Positions 16,183 to 24,766 of a DNA stretch of 60,067 nucleotides are shown piece by piece. The stretch is from Armatimonadota bacterium (GTDB lineage: Bacteria > Sysuimicrobiota > Sysuimicrobiia > Sysuimicrobiales > Sysuimicrobiaceae): positions 1 through 60,067 of the forward strand of contig JANXCW010000012.1 of NCBI GenBank assembly GCA_025059775.1, read 5' to 3'. Both the position numbers and the translations under genes were made by a program. The notes beneath the pieces are model-generated. The model did no database searches, had not been told where the DNA came from, and saw only the letters and a list, made by a program, of their open reading frames with translations. Numbering within the stretch: the stretch's first letter is position 1; the number at the start of each line of letters is the position of its first letter.

Positions 16183-18255
16183 TCAACGGGCCTCCTCCGC
16201 CTGCTTCTGTCGCTGGGCTTCCTCGATCACCTTCTGGGCCACGTGCGGGGGAGCTTCCTCGTAGTGGGAGAAGTTCATCTCGAAGCTCCCCCTTCCTCCC
16301 GTGATGGCCCGGAGGTCGCTGGCGTACCGCAGCATCTCCGCCATGGGCACCTGGGCGCGGATCACCGTGGTCCCGTCCCCCTTGGGCTCGATGCCCTGGA
16401 TGCGGGCCCGCTTCGCGTTGAGATCCCCCACCACGTCGCCCACCACGTCGTCCGGGGTAGTAACCTCCACCTGCATGATGGGCTCAAGAAGCATCAGCCC
16501 CGCCTGCTCCGCCGCCTTCTTGAAGGCCAGGGAGCCCGCGATCTGGAAGGCGATGTCCGAGGAGTCCACGGGGTGGGTCTTCCCGTCCACCAACGCCACC
16601 CGCACGTCCACCACCGGGTACCCTGCCAGGATCCCCTCCTCCATGGCCTTGCGCACACCCTTGTCCACCGAGGGCCGGAACTGCTGGGGGATCACCCCGC
16701 CCACGATCCGGTCCACGAACTCGTAGCCGCTTCCCCGCGGCAGGGGCTCCAGCTCGAGGACGCACACCCCATACTGCCCGCGCCCGCCCGTCTGTCGGAC
16801 GTAGCGGCCCTCCGCGGTGGCCTTCTTCCGGATGGTCTCCCGGTACGGAACGTAGGGCCGCCCCAGCTGCACCTCCACGTTGAACTTCCGCCTGAGCCGG
16901 TCCGCCACGATCTCCAGGTGGGACTCCCCCATCCCCGCGAGCACGGTCTTCTTGGCCTCGGGATCGTGCTCCACGTGCAGGGTGGGATCCTCCTCCGCGA
17001 GACGCGGCAGGACCGTGGCGAGCCGGTCCTCGTCCTGTCGGGTCTTCGCCTCGATGGTCATGGAGATCACGGGTTTGGGGAAGGGAATGGGCCGCAGCCG
17101 GATCGGACGATCCCGCTGGGAGAGGGTGTCGTTGGTCTGGGTCTCCGACAGCTTCGCCACCGCCCCGATGTCGCCCGGGGGCAGCTCCGGCACCGGAATC
17201 TGTTGCTTCCCGCGCAGGACGTAGAGGGGCCCGATGCGCTCCGGTCTTTCCTTCGTGGCATTGTAGACCTGACTGTCGGCCCGCAGGGTCCCGGAGTACA
17301 CCCGGAGGTAGGAGAGCCGGCCCACGTAGGGATCCGCCATGGTCTTGAACACCACGGCCGCCAGCGGGCCCGCGGCTTCCGCGGCAAGCAGCTCCCCGGA
17401 CTCCGTCTCTGCCTTCCGCTCCCCGGGGTGTGGCGCGAGGGCTACCAGGACGTCCAGAAGCGGGTGCGTGCCCACGTTGGCCAGCGCCGCCCCGCATACC
17501 ACGGGCACCACCCGGCCAGATCCGACGCCCGAGCGCAGGCCCCGGAGGATTTCCTCCGGGCTGAGCTCCCCGGCCTCCAGGTACTTCTCCAGCAGGGTAT
17601 CCTCGCCTTCTGCAGCCTCCTCCACGAGCACTTCCCGCCACCGCCGGATCTCCTCCTCGACCTCCGAAGGAGGCTCCGCGACGCGGAGCCTCCCCTCCTC
17701 CACCAGGTACGCCTGCAGCGTCACCAGATCCACAACCCCCCGGAACCCCCCTTCCCGGCCTACAGGGACCTGAAGGGGAACGATGTGCGGCCCGAACCGC
17801 TCCCGCAGCTGCTCCGTAACCCGCTCGAAGTGGGCGTTCTCCCGGTCCATCCGGTTGAGGAACACGAACCGCGGAAGGCTCCTGCTGTCCGCCACCTTCC
17901 ACAGCTTCTCCGTCTGTACCTGAATGCCCGCCACCGCGTCCAGCACGAACAGGGCCGCATCCGCCACGTGCAGGGCCGCGTGGCACTCCCCGATGAAATC
18001 CGGGTACCCGGGCGTGTCCAGGAGGTTCAGTTTGTGCTCCTTCCATTCCAACGGGGCGGTGGCCAGGTTGATGGTCATCTTCCGCCGGACCTCCTCGGGA
18101 TCGTAATCCGTGGTGGCGGTCCCCTCGTCCACCCGCCCCATGCGCTCCACGGCCCCGGAGGTGTACAGCAGGGCCTCGATCAAGCTGGTCTTCCCCACCC
18201 CACCGTGCCCCACCACCGCCACGTTCCGGATGCGCTCTACCGGGTAGACCCTCAT
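16183..18255 (-). CDS. Elongation factor G paralogue (EF-G-like GTPase)
   Basis: A 690-residue GTPase with all EF-G domains. The P-loop reads GHGGVGKTSL instead of the canonical AHIDAGKTTT, and switch I reads RRKMTINLA instead of RGITI. These changes mark the EF-G2/FusA-like paralogue group rather than the housekeeping translocase. DTPGYPDF (G3) and NRMDREN (G4) are present, and the C-terminal domains IV and V are complete. Role in the group is poorly known. Start ATG 18255 has GGAGG at proper spacing. No rpsL/rpsG/tuf neighbours, which also argues against the main EF-G. Confidence 0.9.
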   Translation of the reverse strand: MRVYPVERIRNVAVVGHGGVGKTSLIEALLYTSGAVERMGRVDEGTATTDYDPEEVRRKMTINLATAPLEWKEHKLNLLDTPGYPDFIGECHAALHVADAALFVLDAVAGIQVQTEKLWKVADSRSLPRFVFLNRMDRENAHFERVTEQLRERFGPHIVPLQVPVGREGGFRGVVDLVTLQAYLVEEGRLRVAEPPSEVEEEIRRWREVLVEEAAEGEDTLLEKYLEAGELSPEEILRGLRSGVGSGRVVPVVCGAALANVGTHPLLDVLVALAPHPGERKAETESGELLAAEAAGPLAAVVFKTMADPYVGRLSYLRVYSGTLRADSQVYNATKERPERIGPLYVLRGKQQIPVPELPPGDIGAVAKLSETQTNDTLSQRDRPIRLRPIPFPKPVISMTIEAKTRQDEDRLATVLPRLAEEDPTLHVEHDPEAKKTVLAGMGESHLEIVADRLRRKFNVEVQLGRPYVPYRETIRKKATAEGRYVRQTGGRGQYGVCVLELEPLPRGSGYEFVDRIVGGVIPQQFRPSVDKGVRKAMEEGILAGYPVVDVRVALVDGKTHPVDSSDIAFQIAGSLAFKKAAEQAGLMLLEPIMQVEVTTPDDVVGDVVGDLNAKRARIQGIEPKGDGTTVIRAQVPMAEMLRYASDLRAITGGRGSFEMNFSHYEEAPPHVAQKVIEEAQRQKQAEEAR

Positions 18256-18279
18256 CCTGTGCCTCCTTCCCCCTCGCGG

Positions 18280-19224
18280 TCAGTATCCCAGCTCCGGATC
18301 TACGACGTTCCGCAACCCCTCTCCTCGAAGGTAGCGGCGGAGGTTCTCGCAGAACAACGGGATGGCCCGGTCCATGTACCGGGGGGAGTTGCCCGAGATG
18401 TGCGGGGTGATCAGAACGTTGGGAAGGTCCCACAGGGGGTGGTCGGGGGGAAGCGGCTCGGTCTCGAAGACGTCGAGGGCCGCGCCCCGCAGCCTCCCCG
18501 CCCGGAGGGCTTCCACCAGCGCCCGCTCGTCTACCAGGGCTCCCCGGCCCACGTTGACGAGCACCGCCCCAGGTCTCATCCACCCCAGTTCCCGCGCTCC
18601 GAGGAGCCCCCGGGTCTGCGGGGTGAGTGGGAGTGCCAGCACCACGTAGTCCGAGACCCGGAGGACCGTCTCCAGCCCCTCGGGCCCGTAGACCTCCTCC
18701 ACTCCAGGCACCGGTGCGGGGACGCGTCGCAGACCCACGATCCGAGCACCGAAGGCCCGGCACCGTCGGGCCACCTCCTGTCCGATGGCCCCGAGGCCCA
18801 GGATCCCCACGGTCGCGCCCCACAGCTCCCCGCCCGGCTCCGGTTGCCACCGCCGGTGGAGCTGGTGGCGGAACGCCAGGTGGAGGTTGCGGGCGAACAC
18901 CAGGAGGCATCCGAGCACGTGCTCCGCCATGGGGATGGCATGGATGCCCCGGCTGTTTGTGAGGAGGAGGCCCCGGCCCGCGAGCTTCGGGAGCAGGTTC
19001 TCCACCCCCGCGGCGGTGGAGTGTACCCAACGCAGCCGGTCGGCCCGTTCCAGGGCTTCCTCCGGCAGGTCCCACCCCACCCACACCTCCGCCTCCGCCG
19101 CGTGGTCCAGGGCTTCAGGACGGGGCACCACGCGCAATTCCACCCGGCTGTCCACGGCCCGGATCATGGCCTCGTGAGACGGCCCGATCCGCACCGTGCA
19201 CACCACCACACACCGATCCCCCAT
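18280..19224 (-). CDS. D-isomer 2-hydroxyacid dehydrogenase
   Basis: NAD(P)-dependent reductase/dehydrogenase of 314 residues. The Rossmann motif is GLGAIGQEVARR; the catalytic residues appear in order as R in VGRGALVDE, E in FETEPLP and H in ITPHISG. Such enzymes reduce glyoxylate, hydroxypyruvate or other 2-oxoacids; the substrate is not clear from sequence. ATG at 19224 is five bases after the LysRS stop and has AGGGAAG upstream, so it is co-transcribed with lysS. Confidence 0.92.
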   Translation of the reverse strand: MGDRCVVVCTVRIGPSHEAMIRAVDSRVELRVVPRPEALDHAAEAEVWVGWDLPEEALERADRLRWVHSTAAGVENLLPKLAGRGLLLTNSRGIHAIPMAEHVLGCLLVFARNLHLAFRHQLHRRWQPEPGGELWGATVGILGLGAIGQEVARRCRAFGARIVGLRRVPAPVPGVEEVYGPEGLETVLRVSDYVVLALPLTPQTRGLLGARELGWMRPGAVLVNVGRGALVDERALVEALRAGRLRGAALDVFETEPLPPDHPLWDLPNVLITPHISGNSPRYMDRAIPLFCENLRRYLRGEGLRNVVDPELGY

Positions 19225-19229
19225 CTTCC

Positions 19230-20837
19230 CTAAGACGCAGGAGCCGGCACCGCCTGGCTCGCCTCCCGCAGGCGCTGCACTACGAACTGGCGGTCCAGAG
19301 CCGCCAGCATCCACCCCGCCTGTGGCCCGCTGGGTTTGCCGAGAACGCTCCAGTAAATAGCGCCGAAGGCCTCCTCGGGGGAGAGCCCCAGCTCGGCCTT
19401 CAGGGTGTGGATCCGGGCCTGCACCGCTTCGCCCGTCGGTTCCTCTTGCTCCAGGAAATCCGCAAGCCGCGCGAGCAGGGTGCGTTGCGCGGGCGAAAGC
19501 TCCCGTGCGGCCTCCGGGAGCCGGGGCTGGATCGTGAACCGGTAGCGATCCGGCGCCCACCGCGCAAGCCATCGCCTGGCATCCAGCACCCGCGCCTGAA
19601 GCTCCTCCCGGTCCCGTTCCGTCAAAGGGGCTCCCTTCTCCCGAGCCACCGCGGCCTCAAGATCCACGTGCGGCATCTGCACGAGGTAGGCGAGCTTCGC
19701 GAACCGGGGCCGGTAAAAGGGCTGCGGGGGTGTGTCGTCAAGCCAGGCGTAGCGGAAGGTGCGGGCAAGGTCCCGGAGATCCTCCGCCTCCCCGGGAGTC
19801 CTGGGCCGCAGTTCCCCGAAGTACGCGGCCGCTGCCCGGTCGTACTCGTCGTAGAGCCGGGGAACGGTCTCCCCGCCGGGATCGAACTCGATGGCGGTGC
19901 GGTGGTGGGCCCGCACCAGGAGGAACCGCACCAACTGCGGTCGCAGCACCTCCAGGAGATCCCGGGCAGGAGTGCCTCTTCCCGCGCTCCCCGACATCTT
20001 CTTGCCCCCCACGTAGATCCACTCGTAGGGGATGGGAAAGGGGGGGGTGATCCCGAAGATCCGGTGGGCCACCGCGGAGGCGGTGTCGTGGCTGCCTCCC
20101 CGGGTCATGTGGTCCTTCCCGGCCCCCTCTACCCGGACCCCGAAGAGCCACCACTTGGCGGCCCACTCCGTCCGGAAGGTCATCTTGGCCCCGCCCCGGA
20201 AGGGGGAACGGCGGCCCCGATACCCGCAGCCCCTGGCCCACGTCACCTTATCCCGCCGGCACTCGTACGCCACCTCCGCGCCGTTCCAACCGAGCACCAC
20301 CGTGGTGGCGATGCGGCCGCACGCCTCGCACACCACCTGTACCGGGTGCCGCTCCGCCCGCGTGCTGCCTGTGATCTCCCGCTCGATGCGTACGATCTCC
20401 TCCGCCCGGTCCAGCACCACCCGCAGGGCTCCGTCAAACTGGCCCGACCGGTAGAGGTCACTGGTGCGGTAAAACGTGCACCCCCCTCCCACCGCCCGGA
20501 TGATGGCCTCGAACTCCGAGATGTAGCGCTGGGCGAAGCTCGCCGCGGTCCCATCCACCCACGGCACCTCACTCAGGGGCTTGCCCAGGTGCGGCACGAA
20601 GAACTCCTTCGGGAGCCCCGCGGGAACCGCGTCCAAGGGATCGTAGTCGTCAAATCCGTACAGGAACCGGACCTCCGCACCCCGCTCCCGGAGTCCCCGA
20701 ACGAGGGCATCGTGGAGGATGACCCCCCGCAGGGACCCCACGTGCACGAGGCCGGAGGGCGTCCAGGAGTCGTTCACCACATAGGGTGCCGGGCGCTCCG
20801 CGAGGATGGCCTCCACCAGTACGTCCACCCACATCAC
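19230..20837 (-). CDS. lysS: Lysyl-tRNA synthetase, class I
   Basis: Charges tRNA-Lys with lysine. The 535-residue protein is a class I enzyme: the HIGH-type motif is PSGLVHVGSLRG and the KMSKS-type motif is GGKKMSGSAG. A zinc-ribbon-like CEACG/CRRDK segment is seen near 170-200 and an alpha-helical anticodon domain at the end. Most bacteria use the unrelated class II LysRS; class I is typical of archaea, spirochaetes and some other lineages. GTG at 20837 (ATG at 20834 in frame) lies five bases after a TATGAT -10 box, so translation is probably leaderless. Confidence 0.95.
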   Translation of the reverse strand: MMWVDVLVEAILAERPAPYVVNDSWTPSGLVHVGSLRGVILHDALVRGLRERGAEVRFLYGFDDYDPLDAVPAGLPKEFFVPHLGKPLSEVPWVDGTAASFAQRYISEFEAIIRAVGGGCTFYRTSDLYRSGQFDGALRVVLDRAEEIVRIEREITGSTRAERHPVQVVCEACGRIATTVVLGWNGAEVAYECRRDKVTWARGCGYRGRRSPFRGGAKMTFRTEWAAKWWLFGVRVEGAGKDHMTRGGSHDTASAVAHRIFGITPPFPIPYEWIYVGGKKMSGSAGRGTPARDLLEVLRPQLVRFLLVRAHHRTAIEFDPGGETVPRLYDEYDRAAAAYFGELRPRTPGEAEDLRDLARTFRYAWLDDTPPQPFYRPRFAKLAYLVQMPHVDLEAAVAREKGAPLTERDREELQARVLDARRWLARWAPDRYRFTIQPRLPEAARELSPAQRTLLARLADFLEQEEPTGEAVQARIHTLKAELGLSPEEAFGAIYWSVLGKPSGPQAGWMLAALDRQFVVQRLREASQAVPAPAS

Positions 20838-20842
20838 CCCCC

Positions 20843-20848
20843 ATCATA
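20843..20848 (-). promoter_or_regulatory. lysS -10 box, leaderless promoter
   Basis: TATGAT on the minus strand, followed by five G residues and the GTG-ATG start of lysS. Transcription about seven bases after the box would begin at or within the start codon. A weak TTAGCC -35 lies 18 bases upstream, inside the end of folC. Confidence 0.55.
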
Positions 20849-20876
20849 CCGCCTGCAGAGGCGTCGGGGCTAAGAC

Positions 20877-22208
20877 CTAGGGAACCGGGGAGCGCAGGCG
20901 GCTGAGCAGTGCTTCCCGGAGGGGACCCGCGAGGTAGAAGGAACCGGTGACCACCAGGACGTCGTCCTCCCCCAGCCGACGCAGGGCGCTGGCGAGAGCC
21001 TCCTGCGGATCCGACAGGCTCCGGACCCGGGAGGTGTACCGCCGCGCCACCTCCGCGAGGGCGTCCGCGGAGAGGGCCCGGGGATCCCGAGGGGTGGTGG
21101 CGATAACCTCCTCCGCCAGCGGGACGATGAGCTGGGCCACGGGATCCGGATCGTGGGTGGCGATCATCCCCAAAACCAGCATCACCCGCCGTCCTCCGAA
21201 CAGCTCCCGGAGGGTGTCCCGGAGGGCCGCCATGCTGGCGGGGTTGTGGGCCACGTCCACCAGGATGGCAGGCCGGAGGTTCAGGAGCTCCTGCCGGGCA
21301 GGCCAGGACAGGCGCGAGAGCCCCGCACGGACCGCTTCCAGTTCCACCCTCCGTCCCTCCCCACGCAGCAGCTCCTCCACCGCGGCGACGGCCACCGCGG
21401 CGTTCACCGCCTGGTGCCGCCCCAGCAGGGGCACGTGGAGGTCCTCGTACCGGCCAAGAGGGGTTTGCACTGTGAAATCCACGCCGTCCAGCCCCACCCG
21501 TCGGATCTCGTAGTGCACGTCCCGGCCTACCTCGAGGAGACAAGCCCCCAGCTCCTGACACCGCTCCTGGAGGACTTCCCAGGGCTCCGGAAGTTGCGGC
21601 GCGGTCACCACCGTGCCCCCCGGCCGGATGATCCCCGCTTTCTCAGAGGCGATCTCCCGCAGGGTGCTGCCCAGCACGTCCATATGGTCGTAAGAGATGG
21701 GCGTGATGACGGAGAGATCGGGGTCGCACACGTTGGTGGCATCGAGGCGTCCACCGATTCCCACCTCCAGGATGGCCCGGTCCACCCGCTCCCGGAGGAA
21801 GTGCAGGAGGGCCAGGGCCACGGAGACCTCGAAGTAGGTGGCCCGTCCCCAGGGGTCTGCATCCCCCGCCTCCACCGCGGGGCGCACCTCCTCCACCAGG
21901 CCCGCGAGGGTCTCCTCCGGGATCAGCACATCCCCCACCCGGATCCGCTCCCGGAAGTCCACGAGGTGGGGCTTGGAGTACAGTCCCACCCGCTCCCCGC
22001 TCTCCCGCAGGATCGCGGCCATCATGGCCGCAGTACTCCCCTTGCCCTTCGTGCCCGCCACCAGCACCGTGCGCAGGGAGGTGTGCGGATTGCCGAGGCG
22101 GTGGAGGAGCGCTCGGATGCGGTTCAGCTTGATCTGGGCATAGGGCAGGGGGACCCGCTCGTAGTTGAGCAGGCCCTCGAGCCAGGCCAGTGCCTGCTGG
22201 TAGGTCAT
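20877..22208 (-). CDS. folC: Folylpolyglutamate/dihydrofolate synthase
   Basis: Adds glutamate to folates (and, in many bacteria, also makes dihydrofolate from dihydropteroate). The 443-residue Mur-ligase-type enzyme has the ATP loop AGTKGKGSTAAM, the SKPHLVDFRERIR motif, EVGIGGRLDATNV, and the central HNPASM segment. ATG at 22208 overlaps the folD stop by 4 bases, giving a folate-metabolism gene pair. Confidence 0.95.
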   Translation of the reverse strand: MTYQQALAWLEGLLNYERVPLPYAQIKLNRIRALLHRLGNPHTSLRTVLVAGTKGKGSTAAMMAAILRESGERVGLYSKPHLVDFRERIRVGDVLIPEETLAGLVEEVRPAVEAGDADPWGRATYFEVSVALALLHFLRERVDRAILEVGIGGRLDATNVCDPDLSVITPISYDHMDVLGSTLREIASEKAGIIRPGGTVVTAPQLPEPWEVLQERCQELGACLLEVGRDVHYEIRRVGLDGVDFTVQTPLGRYEDLHVPLLGRHQAVNAAVAVAAVEELLRGEGRRVELEAVRAGLSRLSWPARQELLNLRPAILVDVAHNPASMAALRDTLRELFGGRRVMLVLGMIATHDPDPVAQLIVPLAEEVIATTPRDPRALSADALAEVARRYTSRVRSLSDPQEALASALRRLGEDDVLVVTGSFYLAGPLREALLSRLRSPVP

Positions 22209-23071
22209 GGGACCGGGACGTCCGCGGCCACCTGGAGCTGGGCGGCCTGCAGGGTGTTGCGGAGGAGCATGGCGATGGTCATGGGCCCCACCCCGCCGGG
22301 GACCGGGGTGATCCAGCCCGCCACCTCCCGCACGCCCTCGAAGTCCACGTCGCCCACCAGGCGCCCGTCCACCCGGTTGATGCCCACGTCGATGACCACA
22401 GCCCCGGGCTTTACCATCTCCGCGGTCACCAGGCGCGGCCGCCCCACGGCCACCACGAGCACGTCGGCTCGGCGCGTGTACTCCCCCAGGTTTTCCGTGC
22501 GGGAATGGCACAGAGTGACGGTGGCGTGCTCCCCGAGAAGCAACAGGGCCGTGGGTTTGCCCACAAGGCTGCTGCGTCCTAGGACCACCGCGTGCTTGCC
22601 CACTAGGGAGATGCCGGTCTGGCGGATCAGGGCCAGGATCCCGAGGGGAGTACAGGGCACCAGGTGCGGTCGGCCCAGGGCCAGACGGCCGGTGTTGTAG
22701 GGGCTCAGGCCATCCACATCCTTTCGGGGGTCGAGCCGCTCGAAGATGGCCTCCGGATCGATCTGGGGGGGCATGGGCATCTGCGGCAGGATGCCGTGCA
22801 CATCCGACCGTGCGTTCAGGCGATCCACCAGCTCCAGGACCTCCGCCTGGGTGGTCTCCTCCGGAAGGTGAAAGGTCTCCGAACGGATGCCCACCCGCCC
22901 CGCGGCCCTGGTCTTGTTCCGCACGTAGACCGCACTGGCGGGGTTGTTCCCCACGAGGATGGCCGCAAGGCATGGGGTGATGCCCTGCGTGCGCACGAAG
23001 GTTTCCACCTGCTCCCGGACCTCCTGCTCCACGCGGGCCGCCAGTTGCTGTCCATCGAGAAGGTGCGCCAT
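22205..23071 (-). CDS. folD: Methylene-THF dehydrogenase/cyclohydrolase FolD
   Basis: Bifunctional enzyme interconverting 5,10-methylene-THF and 10-formyl-THF with NADP. The 288-residue protein has the catalytic tyrosine and lysine in YVRNKTRAAG, the cofactor loop VVLGRSSLVGKP, and the C-terminal TPVPGGVGPMTIAMLL. One normally conserved motif is changed: GILPQMPMPPQI instead of the common GILVQLPLP. RBS GGGAG is near ATG 23071. Confidence 0.96.
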   Translation of the reverse strand: MAHLLDGQQLAARVEQEVREQVETFVRTQGITPCLAAILVGNNPASAVYVRNKTRAAGRVGIRSETFHLPEETTQAEVLELVDRLNARSDVHGILPQMPMPPQIDPEAIFERLDPRKDVDGLSPYNTGRLALGRPHLVPCTPLGILALIRQTGISLVGKHAVVLGRSSLVGKPTALLLLGEHATVTLCHSRTENLGEYTRRADVLVVAVGRPRLVTAEMVKPGAVVIDVGINRVDGRLVGDVDFEGVREVAGWITPVPGGVGPMTIAMLLRNTLQAAQLQVAADVPVP

Positions 23072-23116
23072 GACTCCCTCTGCGTCCGTCCCGGATGGGG
23101 CTCGTATTCCCTATTC

Positions 23117-23190
23117 TGGAGCGGGAGACGGGAATCGAACCCGCACCACCAGCTTGGAAGGCTGGGGCTCTACCATTGAGCTACTCCCGC
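23117..23190 (-). tRNA. tRNA-Gly (anticodon TCC)
   Basis: The reverse strand reads GCGGGAGTAGCTCAATGG at the 5' end and pairs with CTCCCGC at the 3' end. The anticodon loop CTTCCAA carries TCC. CCA is encoded (23117-23119). It lies 12 bases downstream of tRNA-Tyr and is probably cut from the same transcript. Confidence 0.96.
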
Positions 23191-23202
23191 TCCGCACTCC
23201 TC

Positions 23203-23289
23203 TGGTGGGCGGGGAAGGATTCGAACCTCCGAAGGCATTCCGCCAGCTGATCTACAGTCAGCCCCCTTTGTCCACTCGGGCACCCGCCC
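23203..23289 (-). tRNA. tRNA-Tyr (anticodon GTA)
   Basis: An 87-base class II tRNA on the minus strand. The acceptor GGGCGGG pairs with CCCGCCC, the anticodon loop CTGTAGA carries GTA, a long variable arm is present, and CCA is encoded. First gene of the Tyr-Gly tRNA pair. Confidence 0.96.
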
Positions 23290-23300
23290 AACCACTGCTG

Positions 23301-23328
23301 AGTATACCAGGAGCCCCTTCCGGGTCAA
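23301..23328 (-). promoter_or_regulatory. Promoter of the tRNA-Tyr/tRNA-Gly unit
   Basis: Minus strand TTGACC (23323-23328), 16-base spacer, TATACT (23301-23306). The first tRNA base is 12 bases beyond the -10 box. This is a near-consensus housekeeping promoter. Confidence 0.8.
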
Positions 23329-23405
23329 GGCGACCGGGGCTTCTGGACGCAGGCCCGAAACCGGTGCACAATGAACCCGATACTGTCTGAGACGAGGAGC
23401 GTTCC

Positions 23406-23798
23406 ATGGCCGCGACCCTTTTCGGCGTCCTCATCGCCCTAGGGGTGATGGGCGGGGCGGTCTACGTGGGGTGGAGGCTGCTGGCCCCCAGCTGGCAAAG
23501 CACCTGGGAGGACCTCCTGCGCTCCCTCAGCGAGGCCTCCCTCCCCTTCCCCCGCATGAGCCTCCAGGAAGACCTCGGGGACCGGATCCCCCCTCCGCGG
23601 CTCTCGTGGAACTGGGCGGCCGCGGTGCTCGGGCCCTTCTGGTACCTCGCCATGGGCCTTTGGGCGCACTTCGTGGCCCTCGCGGCGCTCGCGTTCCTCT
23701 CCGGCGGGCTGCTCGCGCCCCTCGTGTGGCTCTACTGCGCCCTCAAGGCAAACGAGGACCTGTGGGAGGCTCGAAAGGCCCGGTGGAGCGCATACTAG
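23406..23798 (+). CDS. Small membrane protein, DUF2628-like
   Basis: A 130-residue protein of unknown function. One helix at the N-terminus (about 5-26) and two near the C-terminus (about 70-115). The segment LSWNWAAAVLGPFWYLAMGL and the end ALKANEDLWEARKARW resemble DUF2628-type proteins. ATG 23406 follows GAGGAG. It precedes the cytochrome oxidase operon by 109 bases and reads in the same direction, but a promoter lies between them. Confidence 0.65.
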   Translation: MAATLFGVLIALGVMGGAVYVGWRLLAPSWQSTWEDLLRSLSEASLPFPRMSLQEDLGDRIPPPRLSWNWAAAVLGPFWYLAMGLWAHFVALAALAFLSGGLLAPLVWLYCALKANEDLWEARKARWSAY

Positions 23799-23829
23799 CC
23801 CCGTCTGGTGTACATAGGGTAAACTGGTC

Positions 23830-23835
23830 TATACT
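23830..23835 (+). promoter_or_regulatory. -10 box upstream of the cox operon
   Basis: TATACT at 23830-23835 with only a weak CTGGTG-like -35 about 19 bases upstream. Predicted leader to coxB is about 66 bases. Position between the DUF2628-like gene and coxB suits an operon promoter. Confidence 0.45.
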
Positions 23836-23907
23836 GAGGGCGAGGTCGGGTGATCCAGGCGGTAGGCCGGATCCCCGGCCCTTCTGCTGTACAGAACGGA
23901 GCGGGAG

Positions 23908-24756
23908 ATGGCACACGGGACACCGGCCCCTTCCCCGGAGCGTTCCCCAAATCCCCTGGAGCGGACCGCGGGCTCCGGAATCGGATTGGGGCTCCTGTTC
24001 TGGCTGTTCATGCTGGCCGCGGTGGCGGCCACCCTGTACGCCCGCCACGCCTGGTGGCTTCCTCCCCTGGCTGCCCGGGAGGGGGCCAGCATCGACCAGC
24101 TCCTCGAGATCACCCTGGGGGTGACGGGCGCCGCCTTCCTGCTCGTCCACGCGCTTCTGGGCTACTTCGTGATCCGATACCGCACCCGGGGACAGCCCCG
24201 GGCGCACTACTTCCCCCACAGCACCCCCCTGGAGGTCCTTTACACCGCGGTGCCCGCCGCGGTCCTGGTGGGTCTCAGCGTGGCGGGGATGGTGACCTGG
24301 TCCCGGCTGCACGCTTCCCCTCCTCCAGACGCCTTCCTCATCGAGATCCGGGGACAGCAGTTCAGCTGGTCAGCCCGTTACCCGGGCCCGGATGGAAAGC
24401 TCGGCCGGGTGGATCCCCGGATTCCGCAGCCCTTTAACGTGGATCCCCGGGATCCCGCCGCGAGGGATGACGTCACCAGCAGCGAGATCTACCTGGTGGT
24501 GAACCGGCCCGCGCACATCCTCCTGCGGACCCGGGACGTCCAGCACAGCTTCTGGGTCCCCTCCTTCCGGCTGAAGAAGGACCTCCTGCCGGGCCGAACA
24601 ACAGAGCTCTGGCTTACCCCAACCCGCACGGGCACCTTTGACATCGCCTGCGCGGAGCTTTGCGGGGTAGGCCACTACACCATGTACGGGCAGGTGCGGG
24701 TGGTGACCCAGGAGGAGTTCGATCGCTGGCTGCGCCGGCAGACCGGGAGACGATAG
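23908..24756 (+). CDS. coxB: Cytochrome c oxidase subunit II
   Basis: Electron-entry subunit of a heme-copper oxidase, 282 residues. Two membrane helices (about 27-46 and 66-90, plus a third hydrophobic stretch at 109-130) precede a cupredoxin domain. The CuA ligands are all present: H213 (VQHSFWVP), and C248, C252, H256, M259 in CAELCGVGHYTM. No fused cytochrome c domain. GGAG precedes the ATG. First gene of coxB-coxA-coxC-coxC-coxD. Confidence 0.96.
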   Translation: MAHGTPAPSPERSPNPLERTAGSGIGLGLLFWLFMLAAVAATLYARHAWWLPPLAAREGASIDQLLEITLGVTGAAFLLVHALLGYFVIRYRTRGQPRAHYFPHSTPLEVLYTAVPAAVLVGLSVAGMVTWSRLHASPPPDAFLIEIRGQQFSWSARYPGPDGKLGRVDPRIPQPFNVDPRDPAARDDVTSSEIYLVVNRPAHILLRTRDVQHSFWVPSFRLKKDLLPGRTTELWLTPTRTGTFDIACAELCGVGHYTMYGQVRVVTQEEFDRWLRRQTGRR

Positions 24757-24766
24757 GAGGGCGCCC

